Below, in pieces: positions 1-7,496 of a stretch of DNA of 12,407 nt (the first letter of the stretch is position 1; each line of letters starts with the position of its first letter). Below the pieces are notes generated by a model. That model was not told the origin of the DNA. It was given only the letters and a program-made list of their open reading frames with translations, and did no database searches. The DNA is from Bacteroidales bacterium UBA1237 (GTDB lineage: Bacteria > Bacteroidota > Bacteroidia > Bacteroidales > UBA932): contig DBWN01000198.1 in NCBI GenBank assembly GCA_002308935.1, positions 3,507 to 15,913 of the forward strand, written 5' to 3'. A program made the position numbers and the translations under genes.

Positions 1-665
1 GTGATGAACGGCACCAGATTGTTGGGCACTCCTCTGGGAAGTTCACCGATAAGTGCTGAAGGATGGGCTCCGATAGGATTGAAATACCTCAAAGCTATGC
101 CCTTGATAGGACCTTCTACAGATGAACCGGCCTTGACTTCCTTCCCGTAGCGTGCATAAGCCTTCACGCTGTCACGAAGGATGTCTTCGCACATCTGTTT
201 GGTATTGCCATAAGGGGATGTCGCAGGCTGACGGGGAGACTTCTCTGTTACTGGCAGTTCATCCGGTTCTCCGTAAACCGTAGCCGATGAAGAGAAGAGC
301 ACATTGCATCCTCCGTGGGTTTTGGCGGCCTCAAGGACATTGAGGAAACTCTCCAGATTGTTCCTGTAATACTTGATAGGTTCATCGACTGACTCACCTA
401 CGGCCTTGAATGCCGCGAAGTGGATCACAGCGTCAATCCTGTACTGCGAGAAAAGCCTGTCGACGGCTTCCGCATCGCAGAAATCCATCTTCACAAACGG
501 GATGTCATCCCTTCCGGTGATCTTTTTCACTCCTTCGAAACAAGTCATGTCGCAATTTGACATGTCATCAGCCACCACTACTTCATAGCCCGCTTCGATC
601 AGTTCAACGGTAACGTGGCTTCCGATGAAGCCGGCGCCACCCGATACAAGTACTCTTTTTGCCAT
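1..665 (-). CDS. galE: UDP-glucose 4-epimerase, N-terminal part (cut by window edge)
   Basis: Cytoplasmic extended short-chain dehydrogenase/reductase that interconverts UDP-glucose and UDP-galactose with bound NAD (Leloir pathway and supply of sugars for surface polysaccharides). The start ATG is at 665 and 221 full codons are visible, about two thirds of the usual ~340 residues; the C-terminus lies beyond base 1. Seen directly: the Rossmann motif GGAGFIG at residues 9-15 (GxxGxxG), SSSATVYG at 125-132, which holds the active-site Ser/Thr, the catalytic YxxxK pair Y152/K156 in SPYGNTK, and the family signature ALRYFNPIGAHPS. The reading frame is open throughout with no sign of damage. It is divergent from dacB, with a candidate promoter at 707-714 giving a leader of about 35 bases. 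Close relatives (UDP-GlcNAc 4-epimerases, other NDP-sugar epimerases) share the motifs, but the RYFNPIGAHPS stretch argues strongly for GalE. Confidence 0.93.
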   Translation of the reverse strand, partial: MAKRVLVSGGAGFIGSHVTVELIEAGYEVVVADDMSNCDMTCFEGVKKITGRDDIPFVKMDFCDAEAVDRLFSQYRIDAVIHFAAFKAVGESVDEPIKYYRNNLESFLNVLEAAKTHGGCNVLFSSSATVYGEPDELPVTEKSPRQPATSPYGNTKQMCEDILRDSVKAYARYGKEVKAGSSVEGPIKGIALRYFNPIGAHPSALIGELPRGVPNNLVPFI

Positions 666-706
666 AGTGAATCTTCGTTAATCAAGTCGGAATTTTTCCG
701 CGACCG

Positions 707-714
707 CAAAAATA
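707..714 (-). promoter_or_regulatory. Candidate -7 box of the galE promoter
   Basis: Read on the minus strand the octamer is TATTTTTG, an exact match to the Bacteroidota -7 consensus TAnnTTTG. Transcription would begin near base 700, giving a leader of about 35 bases before the galE ATG at 665. No TTTG sits at the expected -33 distance, so the call rests on the -7 box and its position between divergent genes. Confidence 0.45.
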
Positions 715-758
715 ATCAAAAAGAGCGTCATATCAGTACTCATTCCGGTTCAAAATCT

Positions 759-766
759 TATTTTTG
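759..766 (+). promoter_or_regulatory. Candidate -7 box of the dacB-deformylase promoter
   Basis: TATTTTTG matches the Bacteroidota consensus TAnnTTTG exactly and ends only five bases before the dacB ATG at 772. The predicted transcription start therefore falls at or within a few bases of the start codon, implying a leaderless or near-leaderless message. No clear TTTG is present at the -33 position. The identical octamer on the other strand at 707-714 serves galE. Confidence 0.4.
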
Positions 767-771
767 CATTC

Positions 772-2325
772 ATGAGAAGAACAGTCATCACCATCATTTC
801 CGTGGCATTGTCAGCCACGTACGGTATCTTGGCCTCAGGTCAGGCACGTCCCGCAGCACAGTCATTGGAGCAGTCTCCCCAATACGTACAGAACTACATA
901 GACGTCATCAGCTCAGCCGAGCCGATGAAAAGCGCCTCTTTGGGTGTGGTGGCAAGGACGGTCGGAGGAAAGACCCTCGTCGACCACAACGGAGAGAAAA
1001 AGCTCATCCCTGCGTCCAACACCAAACTGATCTCCACAGGCCTCGCAATGCATGTGCTCGGTGCGGATTACAAGTTCAAGACGCGGATAGGATACAGCGG
1101 AAAGATCGAGGACGGAATCCTGAAAGGTGACCTCTACATCATCGGAGGTGGAGACCCGACCCTTGGCGTAAAGGATTCCATCGTCTCTTACATTGACGCC
1201 ACTTTCGCAAAATGGTACAATGCCATGAAAGCGGCAGGAATCAAGAGCATCGACGGAAAAATCATCGGTGACGGCAGATTCTTCGAGGGCCAGCCGGAAC
1301 ACGGTTCCTGGAGCTATGGCGACATCGGCACATACTACGGGACCGGAGGCAATGGACTGAGTTTCTACAGGAATGTGGTTGACATAAACGTCAAAGCGGG
1401 ACCCAGAGTCGGAGCCCCCATCTCCCATGAGGTCTCTTATCCGGATACTCCCTGGATGACATACACCTTCTCATGCACTACCGGGAAAAAAGGCACCGGG
1501 GACGAACTGTACCTGTACACCAACGACCTCGCCCCTGTAGGAGACCTTAGAGGCACCTTCGCCATTGACCGTCAACCGAGGAAAGAGGAGGTCAGCAACA
1601 AGTTCGGGGCCCTCACTTGTGCTCTGTATTTCAGCAGATATCTGGAGAAATACTCCGTCAAGGCCAAAGGCGGCATCGCTGATACTGACATGGCCGGTAA
1701 CATCAGGACGGCTATTTACCCTCTCGTGACAGAGGGAAAAGCTGAAGACGTGGACAAACTCACCATCCTTGCCACAACCGAGTCCCCCACCTTGAAGAGG
1801 ATCGCAAGGATAACGAACTACGAGAGCGACAATTTCTACGCTGAGACACTCCTAAGGATGGTCGCCAAGCAGAAAACCGGCAGAGCGGAATACGATTCAT
1901 GCGGTGTGGCCGCGATGAAGGTCCTGCCTTCCCTTGGAGTAGACCCTTCTTTCGGCATCGACCTGGTGGACGGAAGCGGCCTTTCAAGACAGGACAACAT
2001 CTCCCCTGATTTCTTCTGCAGGTTCTTGACCGGAATGATGTCATCACCCGTATTCCCGGATTACATCGAGACCCTTCTTTCCCCCGGGAAAGGAGGCTAC
2101 TCAGCAAGGATGCAGGATGAGAGCAATGCCATCAAGAGCAGGATATTCTTGAAGAGCGGCTCCATGAATGGAGTCAGATGCTTCAGCGGCTATATCGTTC
2201 CGACCGACGGCGGTAAAGAAGACACCATAGTCTTCTCTGTCATGGTCAACAACTACAATGGTCCGAACTGGAAGGTGATGGGACAGATCGACAAGATCAT
2301 CGCCCTAATAGCTTCAATGAACTAA
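772..2325 (+). CDS. dacB: D-alanyl-D-alanine carboxypeptidase/endopeptidase, PBP4 type (peptidase S13)
   Basis: Periplasmic low-molecular-mass penicillin-binding protein of family S13, which removes the terminal D-Ala from peptidoglycan stem peptides and/or cleaves cross-links during wall remodelling. Length is 517 residues, normal for the family. Residues 1-22 form a signal peptide (MRRTVITIIS followed by a small/hydrophobic stretch, probable cleavage near ASGQA). The three penicilloyl-serine transferase motifs are visible: SxxK as S82-N-T-K85 in the context PASNTKLIST, SxN as S352-D-N354, and KTG in the variant form K461-S-G463. DGSGLS at 400-405 is a further S13 hallmark. The ~200 residues between SxxK and SxN match the inserted domains typical of PBP4. 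The start at 772 is favoured because it gives the signal peptide; the next Met (residue 52) would remove it. The deformylase gene follows after six bases, so the two are probably cotranscribed. Confidence 0.93.
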   Translation: MRRTVITIISVALSATYGILASGQARPAAQSLEQSPQYVQNYIDVISSAEPMKSASLGVVARTVGGKTLVDHNGEKKLIPASNTKLISTGLAMHVLGADYKFKTRIGYSGKIEDGILKGDLYIIGGGDPTLGVKDSIVSYIDATFAKWYNAMKAAGIKSIDGKIIGDGRFFEGQPEHGSWSYGDIGTYYGTGGNGLSFYRNVVDINVKAGPRVGAPISHEVSYPDTPWMTYTFSCTTGKKGTGDELYLYTNDLAPVGDLRGTFAIDRQPRKEEVSNKFGALTCALYFSRYLEKYSVKAKGGIADTDMAGNIRTAIYPLVTEGKAEDVDKLTILATTESPTLKRIARITNYESDNFYAETLLRMVAKQKTGRAEYDSCGVAAMKVLPSLGVDPSFGIDLVDGSGLSRQDNISPDFFCRFLTGMMSSPVFPDYIETLLSPGKGGYSARMQDESNAIKSRIFLKSGSMNGVRCFSGYIVPTDGGKEDTIVFSVMVNNYNGPNWKVMGQIDKIIALIASMN

Positions 2326-2331
2326 GAGCAT

Positions 2332-3033
2332 ATGGAGCCGTACCGTTTCTTGTCGGCGGTCATTTCAGCCGCCATACTCATCGGATGTTCTGCCAGTGAT
2401 CCCGGAGATTTCACAAAGGAGGAAAAAAGAATCATCTCCAATTCAGGGGAGGTGATGTACGTTCCTGTCATCTGGGATGAAGAGGACTCCCTTCTTCTCA
2501 GGACCAAGTGCATAGACTTCTCGGAAAAAGCCCTTGCAAGCGAAGAAATGAAGGTTCTTTGCCGCAAGATGTTTTCGACGGTGCAGTCCCCTCAGCAGGA
2601 CGGAGTCGGGCTGGCCGCTACCCAGGTAGGGCTTGTGCACAGGATTTTCGTGCTGCAAAGGTTGGACAAAGAAGGAGAACCTTTCGAGGCTTATGCCAAC
2701 GCCCATATAGAAGAATACCTCGGAGAAGTGTCCTACGGTTCCGAGGGATGCCTTTCAGTCCCGCCTTACAGAGGAGACGTCCCCAGATATGAAGGAGTCA
2801 TCGTCTCCTACCGTGACCCTTTCACCCTGGAGCATAAAAGGGATACCGTGACAGGATATACAGCGATCATTTTCCAGCATGAGAATGACCACCTTGACGG
2901 GACGATATACCGTGACAAAGCCGAAAATGTCACCATCGACGAAGACTGGAAAGAAGAGAGGCGCGAATTCTCAGACAAGGGACTGTACGACAAGCCGGAT
3001 TGGATGAAATACCCAAAGGCGCCGGAACAGTAG
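2332..3033 (+). CDS. def: Peptide deformylase, predicted lipoprotein form
   Basis: Metal-dependent deformylase family; canonical members remove the formyl group from nascent N-formyl-Met in the cytoplasm. All three catalytic motifs are intact: motif 1 GVGLAATQ at residues 91-98 (GxGLAAxQ), motif 2 EGCLS at 138-142 with metal ligand C140, and motif 3 HENDH at 183-187 with ligands H183 and H187 and catalytic E184. Unusually, the N-terminus MEPYRFLSAVISAAILIGC is a lipoprotein signal with lipobox L16-I-G-C19, followed by S-A-S-D-P-G-D. At 233 residues it is about 45 longer than ordinary deformylases, and the excess is this leader plus a linker. An internal ATG at 2455 (Met42) preceded by AGGGGAGGTG would give a 192-residue cytoplasmic enzyme. 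I favour the long form because other starts in this window lack Shine-Dalgarno sequences and the long start sits six bases after dacB. Whether it is the cell's housekeeping deformylase is uncertain; a separate cytosolic copy elsewhere is likely. Confidence 0.88.
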   Translation: MEPYRFLSAVISAAILIGCSASDPGDFTKEEKRIISNSGEVMYVPVIWDEEDSLLLRTKCIDFSEKALASEEMKVLCRKMFSTVQSPQQDGVGLAATQVGLVHRIFVLQRLDKEGEPFEAYANAHIEEYLGEVSYGSEGCLSVPPYRGDVPRYEGVIVSYRDPFTLEHKRDTVTGYTAIIFQHENDHLDGTIYRDKAENVTIDEDWKEERREFSDKGLYDKPDWMKYPKAPEQ

Positions 3034-3050
3034 CTCCAGAATCCTTCAGA

Positions 3051-4424
3051 TCAACCTTTGAAAACCGACCTCACGAAGGCCGGAATATCGGCGACTTTCA
3101 CCACTTCAATGGAACCGGCGGCTTTCCTGTCGAAAGAGGCGTATTTCGATACGTAAATCTTCTTGAATCCAAGCCTTGCCGCCTCCGTTATCCTGCGTTC
3201 AACCTGACCCACGGGGCGGATTTCTCCACTAAGGCCAACCTCACCTGCGAAACACACATCGGCGGGTATCGCGTAATCGAAATTCGACGATAAAACTGCG
3301 CAAACGACTGCCAGGTCGCAAGCGGGATCCGCCACTCTCAGGCCTCCGGCCATATTGAGGAACACGTCCTTCATGTTCAGTTTGAATCCTGCCCTCTTTT
3401 CAAGGACGGCCAGAAGCATGTTGAGCCTCCTGACATCATATCCGGTGGCGGAACGTTGCGCGGTTCCGTATGCGGCGGTGCTGACAAGAGCCTGCACTTC
3501 GAAAAGGAAAGGACGAAGCCCGTCGAGCATGGCGGCGATCGCTGTCCCGCTGAGGCCCTGCTCGTGCATCGGCATCAGCATCTCCGACGGATTGGTGACT
3601 TCACGGAGACCCTTCCCCGTCATCTCGAAGACAGCCAGTTCGGAAGTTGAACCGAAGCGGTTCTTGATACTCCTTAAGAGCCTGTACGATCCCTTGTCGT
3701 CTCCCTCAAACTGAAGCACCACATCGACTATATGCTCCAGTATCTTCGGACCGGCTATATATCCGTCCTTGGTGATATGACCGATAAGGATAACCGGAAT
3801 GCCGGTTGACTTGGCGAAATGAAGCAGCATCGAGGTGACTTCCTTTATCTGGGTGACACTGCCCGCTGAGGAGTCGACGTTTCCTGAATACATGGTCTGG
3901 ACGGAGTCCACTATCATCAGCCCCGGCTGAATCTCGTTCGCCTGGGCGAGGATATTCTCCATGTTGGTCTCGCTGTATATATAGATATTGGAGTCATCGC
4001 CTCCGAGCCGGTCCGCTCTCATCTTGACTTGACGGGGGCTTTCCTCTCCGGACACGTAGAGGGTCTTCAAAGAGGGGCAGCCCAAAGGGATCTGTATGGA
4101 GAGAGTGGATTTTCCGATACCGGGTTCTCCTCCGATAAGAATGAGCGAGCCCTCCACCATTCCTCCTCCAAGGAGCCTGTCCACTTCTCCGTTCCCGAGC
4201 GATATCCTCTTTTCTTGGGCGGAGCCCACTTCACGAAGTTGTCTTGGGGAATGTCCGGCGCTTCTTTGTGCCGCGGCCGCGTTCTTCTTGGGAGCACCCG
4301 TAGCCACGGTCTTCTCGACCATAGTGTTCCACTCTCCGCATGCAGGGCAACGCCCCATCCATTTGGGGCTTTCATTTCCGCAACTCGTGCAGAAGAACAC
4401 CGTTTTTTCTTTTGCTGTAGCCAT
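3051..4424 (-). CDS. radA: DNA repair protein RadA/Sms
   Basis: RecA-like ATPase/helicase that promotes branch migration at recombination intermediates and supports homologous recombination repair in the cytoplasm. The 457-residue length is standard. Domain order is clear: a four-cysteine zinc finger (C12, C15, C26, C29 in CTSCGNESPKW and GRCPACGEW), a low-complexity linker at ~38-70, the ATPase core with Walker A GGEPGIGKST at 98-107 and Walker B around LMIVDS (D173), the RadA-specific KNRFG motif at 254-258, and a C-terminal Lon-protease-like domain (~290-457) without protease function. It is the last gene of the minus-strand run, 14 bases after the phosphoesterase. Its stop lies 17 bases from the stop of the convergent deformylase gene, and no obvious terminator hairpin separates them. 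Confidence 0.96.
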   Translation of the reverse strand: MATAKEKTVFFCTSCGNESPKWMGRCPACGEWNTMVEKTVATGAPKKNAAAAQRSAGHSPRQLREVGSAQEKRISLGNGEVDRLLGGGMVEGSLILIGGEPGIGKSTLSIQIPLGCPSLKTLYVSGEESPRQVKMRADRLGGDDSNIYIYSETNMENILAQANEIQPGLMIVDSVQTMYSGNVDSSAGSVTQIKEVTSMLLHFAKSTGIPVILIGHITKDGYIAGPKILEHIVDVVLQFEGDDKGSYRLLRSIKNRFGSTSELAVFEMTGKGLREVTNPSEMLMPMHEQGLSGTAIAAMLDGLRPFLFEVQALVSTAAYGTAQRSATGYDVRRLNMLLAVLEKRAGFKLNMKDVFLNMAGGLRVADPACDLAVVCAVLSSNFDYAIPADVCFAGEVGLSGEIRPVGQVERRITEAARLGFKKIYVSKYASFDRKAAGSIEVVKVADIPAFVRSVFKG

Positions 4425-4438
4425 ATCTTGACAATGTG

Positions 4439-4930
4439 CTATCTCTTGAGTTCAAAGACTTCCATCGAATGAATCCTTCCTTCGTCAATATGGAAGCGTA
4501 GTGCGGTCCTCACCACATGCCAACCCTGGATGCCGGCCGCACCCGGGTTTATCGCAAGAAGGTTGTAAGTGTCATCGTGCATGACCTTGAGTATATGGGA
4601 GTGTCCGCAAACGAAGATGTCCGGACGATGGGCGTCTATCATCGCTCTCACATTGAGGGGATAATGCCCCGGATACCCTCCGATGTGGGTCATAAGCACC
4701 TTCTTCCCTTCGCAATTGAAGAGCTGGGTCAAAGGGCACTCGAAACGTATTTCCTGAGCATCACAATTGCCGTACACCCCGACAAGGGGCTTGAATGCGG
4801 AAATCTTGTGCACGAAATCTATCCCTCCCCCGAAATCTCCGGCATGCCAGATCTCATCGACGGGCTCAAGGAACTTCCTGAACTCATCGCTGAACACGCC
4901 GTGGGTGTCCGATATGACGCCTATGAACAT
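4439..4930 (-). CDS. Metallophosphoesterase, YfcE/MJ0936-like
   Basis: Small calcineurin-like metallophosphoesterase of the YfcE/MJ0936 group, whose members hydrolyse phosphodiesters with a dinuclear metal centre; physiological substrates are mostly unknown. The 163 residues show all expected motifs in order: D8/H10 in ISDTHG, D32 in HAGDFGG, N55 in YGNCD, H82 in MTHIGG, and H110/H112 in CGHSHI, followed by the usual NPGAAG turn near 128-133. No signal peptide or membrane segment is visible, so it should be cytoplasmic. It starts three bases after the acyltransferase gene and is followed by radA after 14 bases, so it is almost certainly cotranscribed with both. The substrate cannot be inferred from context. 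Confidence 0.88.
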   Translation of the reverse strand: MFIGVISDTHGVFSDEFRKFLEPVDEIWHAGDFGGGIDFVHKISAFKPLVGVYGNCDAQEIRFECPLTQLFNCEGKKVLMTHIGGYPGHYPLNVRAMIDAHRPDIFVCGHSHILKVMHDDTYNLLAINPGAAGIQGWHVVRTALRFHIDEGRIHSMEVFELKR

Positions 4931-4933
4931 ACG

Positions 4934-6103
4934 CTAAAGCTTGATGATGATCTTCTTCTTATAGAGCACCCACTGGATGCAGAAAATGATGAACGCGAAA
5001 ATGAGCGCCCAAAGAAGGGACAAGTACTCGTTCGCACCGAACCACTTGGCCTGGTTGAATCCCAGAGGAGACCAGGTCTTGACAAGGACTGCGGACATCA
5101 CGAAAGCGGTAAGGGCGTTGGTTCCCATGATCTTGAACGGGGTGAAAGGCTTCTCATACCCACGGACATCTATCCAGTAGGCCAAGAACCCGAGAGCGAG
5201 CATCGCCCAACCGCCGGCATAAAGCACATAGGAAGCTGACCATAGAGCCTTGCAGATGGGAACCCATATGCTGAGAATCATGGCGAGGCCAAGGCTGAGG
5301 CAGCCGTATACCATTATCCTGGTGATTGTCCCGACGGGAGAACTCTGCACAAGAGAGGAATCTGCAGCGTAACGTCTGCCGCTCCTAATGATGAGGGAAC
5401 CTATAAGGTATCCCAGCAGAGCGGTACAAGCTCCTGTCATGCTGCCGAGAGGTCCCTCCGGATCGAAGGCTACAGCGACACCGTCGGCATTCTGGTATCC
5501 ATGATATACATGGGAATCCCCCAAAAGCGCAAGGTCGATCTTCCCGGAGATGTTGCCTTCAAGCGTGAAAGGACCGGGGTCCGTCCCGAAAATCACAAGA
5601 ATCAGCGTGTATACAGTCATGAGGACTCCCATAGCTATCATGATCTTGCCCGGCTTCTTGAGCCAAAGGGCGATGACACCCGCGATCATGTATGAGATAC
5701 CGATCCTCTGAAGTACGCCGAATATCCTCTTGTGGGCAAGCCAATACATGTAATTGGACCCGAATGAGGCGGAAGGATCGTGCGGAGATGTCGGGAAGAA
5801 AGGATACAGGTTGCACAGCAAACCTACGATGAAAATCAGTATGCCTCTTCTTATCACTTTCCAATAGGTCAGTTTCGATGCAGCCTCCTGTTTGGAGAAC
5901 GAGAAAGCCATCGCGCAGCCTGCGCAGAAAAGGAAAAACGGATACACGAGGTCCGTAGGGGTGCATCCCACCCAGGGAGCATGCTCCAGCGGAGGGAATA
6001 TATGCGACCAACTTCCAGGGTTGTTCACAATACACATGAAAGCCACCGTGATGCCTCGCAGGACATCAAGGGAGACGTACCTTTTAGTTGCTGTACTGGT
6101 CAT
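4934..6103 (-). CDS. DUF5009 / heparan-alpha-glucosaminide N-acetyltransferase-like membrane protein
   Basis: Polytopic inner-membrane protein of the DUF5009/COG4299 family, related to lysosomal HGSNAT, which moves acetyl groups from cytoplasmic acetyl-CoA to a sugar across the membrane. In bacteria a cell-envelope or glycan acyl acceptor is inferred. Using the ATG at 6103 (389 residues), conserved pieces are SLDVLRG at 11-17, NNPGSW at 27-32, H41 in the EHAPW context, GCTPTDLVYPFFLF at 46-59, DPEGPLG from 214, and KALWSASYVLYAGG at 285-298. About ten hydrophobic segments are visible, ending in a lysine-rich tail. A GTG at 6133 would add ten residues and overlap the rsmE stop by one base; I prefer the ATG because the segment before SLDVLRG then has ordinary length. 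Substrate unknown. Confidence 0.85.
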   Translation of the reverse strand: MTSTATKRYVSLDVLRGITVAFMCIVNNPGSWSHIFPPLEHAPWVGCTPTDLVYPFFLFCAGCAMAFSFSKQEAASKLTYWKVIRRGILIFIVGLLCNLYPFFPTSPHDPSASFGSNYMYWLAHKRIFGVLQRIGISYMIAGVIALWLKKPGKIMIAMGVLMTVYTLILVIFGTDPGPFTLEGNISGKIDLALLGDSHVYHGYQNADGVAVAFDPEGPLGSMTGACTALLGYLIGSLIIRSGRRYAADSSLVQSSPVGTITRIMVYGCLSLGLAMILSIWVPICKALWSASYVLYAGGWAMLALGFLAYWIDVRGYEKPFTPFKIMGTNALTAFVMSAVLVKTWSPLGFNQAKWFGANEYLSLLWALIFAFIIFCIQWVLYKKKIIIKL

Positions 6104-6132
6104 TATGATATCGTTTGGTTCAGTATCTTGCA

Positions 6133-6873
6133 CTAGTCCATATACCGTAAATACACGGCTGTCGCGGCGGTTACCGCAGCGGTTTCAGTTCTTAATCTGG
6201 AGTCCCCCAGATGCACCGGTATGAATCCTTCAGAAAGGGCCAGGGACGCTTCCTCTTTAGAGAAATCCCCTTCAGGCCCTATCATGATGACGATGTCCTT
6301 TCCTTCGTACCCCTGAAGGACATCTTTTATGGACCTCCTCGGAACCGATCCGTCCTCAAAGCAGTAGGCGATAAGCCTCAGAGAATCCTTTGGGGCGGAT
6401 GTGATGAAATCCTTGACGGAAACGGTATCGCCCAATTCGGGAATCTTTCCCTTCAACGACTGCTTTGTCGCCGAAAGGAGGATCTTTGAGAGCCGTTCGG
6501 GTTTCACGACCTTGCGTTCTGAATGCTCTCCGATAACAGGGACGATGAGGTCGACACCTGTCTCAGTGGCCTTTTCACAGAACCACTCGTACCGGTCGAT
6601 ATTCTTGGTGGGGCATACCGCCATGGTCAGATTGTAGGGATGGCCTCCCCATCCGGGAATGCTCTCCAGGATCTCCGCGACGGCGGCCTTCGGGGAATCG
6701 TCCACGATCCGGCAGCAGAGCAGAGTCCCCTTGCCGTCGATGACGTTGATCTGGTCCCCGGCCCTGTGACGGAGGACCCTCACGCAGTGTGAGGATTCTT
6801 CAGGGTCAAGGGTGCAGAGATTCCTGCATCCTTCAGCACCCGGGCCGAAGTCACCGCTGTAGAATATCTCCAT
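6133..6873 (-). CDS. rsmE: 16S rRNA (uracil(1498)-N(3))-methyltransferase
   Basis: SPOUT-class (trefoil-knot) methyltransferase that uses S-adenosylmethionine to methylate N3 of U1498 in helix 44 of 16S rRNA, near the decoding site. At 246 residues it is full length. Seen: the N-terminal PUA-like part with HCVRVLRHRAGD at 30-40, then the family block beginning KNIDRYEWFCEKATETG (~90-106) and SERK near 118-121, SATKQSLKGKIPE at ~134-146, and the C-terminal knot with MIGPEGDFS ending at 205 and SRLRTETA at 225-232, which together form the SAM site. It begins two bases after the tsaC-like gene ends and runs into the acyltransferase gene, so it is embedded in the operon. The frame is intact and nothing is missing. 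Confidence 0.95.
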   Translation of the reverse strand: MEIFYSGDFGPGAEGCRNLCTLDPEESSHCVRVLRHRAGDQINVIDGKGTLLCCRIVDDSPKAAVAEILESIPGWGGHPYNLTMAVCPTKNIDRYEWFCEKATETGVDLIVPVIGEHSERKVVKPERLSKILLSATKQSLKGKIPELGDTVSVKDFITSAPKDSLRLIAYCFEDGSVPRRSIKDVLQGYEGKDIVIMIGPEGDFSKEEASLALSEGFIPVHLGDSRLRTETAAVTAATAVYLRYMD

Positions 6874-6875
6874 CT

Positions 6876-7496
6876 TTATTTACGGATTATCTCTATTTCA
6901 CCTTTCATGCCCACTTTAAGGATCTGGGAAGAAAGTCCTGTGGACTCCTTCTCGAGGGAAGGATGGACCGTATAATCCACAGCATCCTTTATCTGCTGGC
7001 TTATCTCCTTGAAGTTCTTAGGGGAAGGTTCCCCTGAAATGTTGGCCGAAGTCGACACCAGAGGACGCCCCAGTTTGAAACAGAGCTGACGGGCGAACTC
7101 CACCATCGGGATACGGATTCCGACGGAGCCGTCCTCGGCTACGACATTGTAAGCAAGGAAATGCTTGTCCGCGACAGCCTCTTCTCCTTCCGCGGGGGCT
7201 TTTCCCCTGATGGCTTCCGGATAAACGATCGTCATCGGACGGTCATTCACTTCAACCAGCTGGACAGCGATATCGGGAATGTCCTTGACGTATCTCCCGA
7301 CCATGTCCAGACTGCTGGCAAGAAGGACGAGGGCCTTGCTGTCTTCACGTTTCTTAATGGAATAGACCTTTGAGACGGCCTGGGGATTGGTCGCGTCGCA
7401 ACCTATTCCCCATATGGTATCAGTAGGATAGAGGATGATTCCCCCTTCCTTAAGCACCTTCACCGCTTCGGCGAGGATATCTGCCTGTGGTTTCAT
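6876..7496 (-). CDS. tsaC: L-threonylcarbamoyladenylate synthase (Sua5/YciO/YrdC family)
   Basis: Makes threonylcarbamoyl-AMP from threonine, bicarbonate and ATP, the first step in the universal t6A37 modification of ANN-decoding tRNAs; cytoplasmic. At 206 residues it contains only the YrdC domain, so it is of TsaC rather than full Sua5 length. Supporting motifs: YPTDTIWGIGCDATN at 23-37, KKRED at 48-52 (the KxR nucleotide/bicarbonate-binding region), PMTIVYP at 87-93, SVGIRIP at 124-130 and STSANISG at 148-155. The ATG overlaps the stop of the upstream endonuclease/phosphatase gene by four bases (ATGA), implying translational coupling, and rsmE follows after two bases. The YciO subgroup is a possible alternative, but the KxR/STSAN pattern fits an active synthase. 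Confidence 0.9.
   Translation of the reverse strand: MKPQADILAEAVKVLKEGGIILYPTDTIWGIGCDATNPQAVSKVYSIKKREDSKALVLLASSLDMVGRYVKDIPDIAVQLVEVNDRPMTIVYPEAIRGKAPAEGEEAVADKHFLAYNVVAEDGSVGIRIPMVEFARQLCFKLGRPLVSTSANISGEPSPKNFKEISQQIKDAVDYTVHPSLEKESTGLSSQILKVGMKGEIEIIRK

Noticed and set aside
615..1130. 171-codon plus-strand frame spanning the galE-dacB intergenic region
   Set aside because: It overlaps the galE 5' end and dacB out of frame; the translation is rich in Arg/His and has no family features.
913..1428. 171-codon open frame on the minus strand inside dacB
   Set aside because: It is antisense to the well-supported PBP4 reading frame, with no motif, signal or promoter of its own.
3034..3050. 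Possible terminator between the convergent deformylase and radA genes
   Set aside because: The 17-base gap and its flanks show no stable GC-rich hairpin with a T-run on either strand.
4517..5239. 240-codon open frame on the plus strand across the phosphoesterase and acyltransferase genes
   Set aside because: It is antisense to two genes with complete family motifs, has no recognisable domain and a composition typical of a shadow frame.
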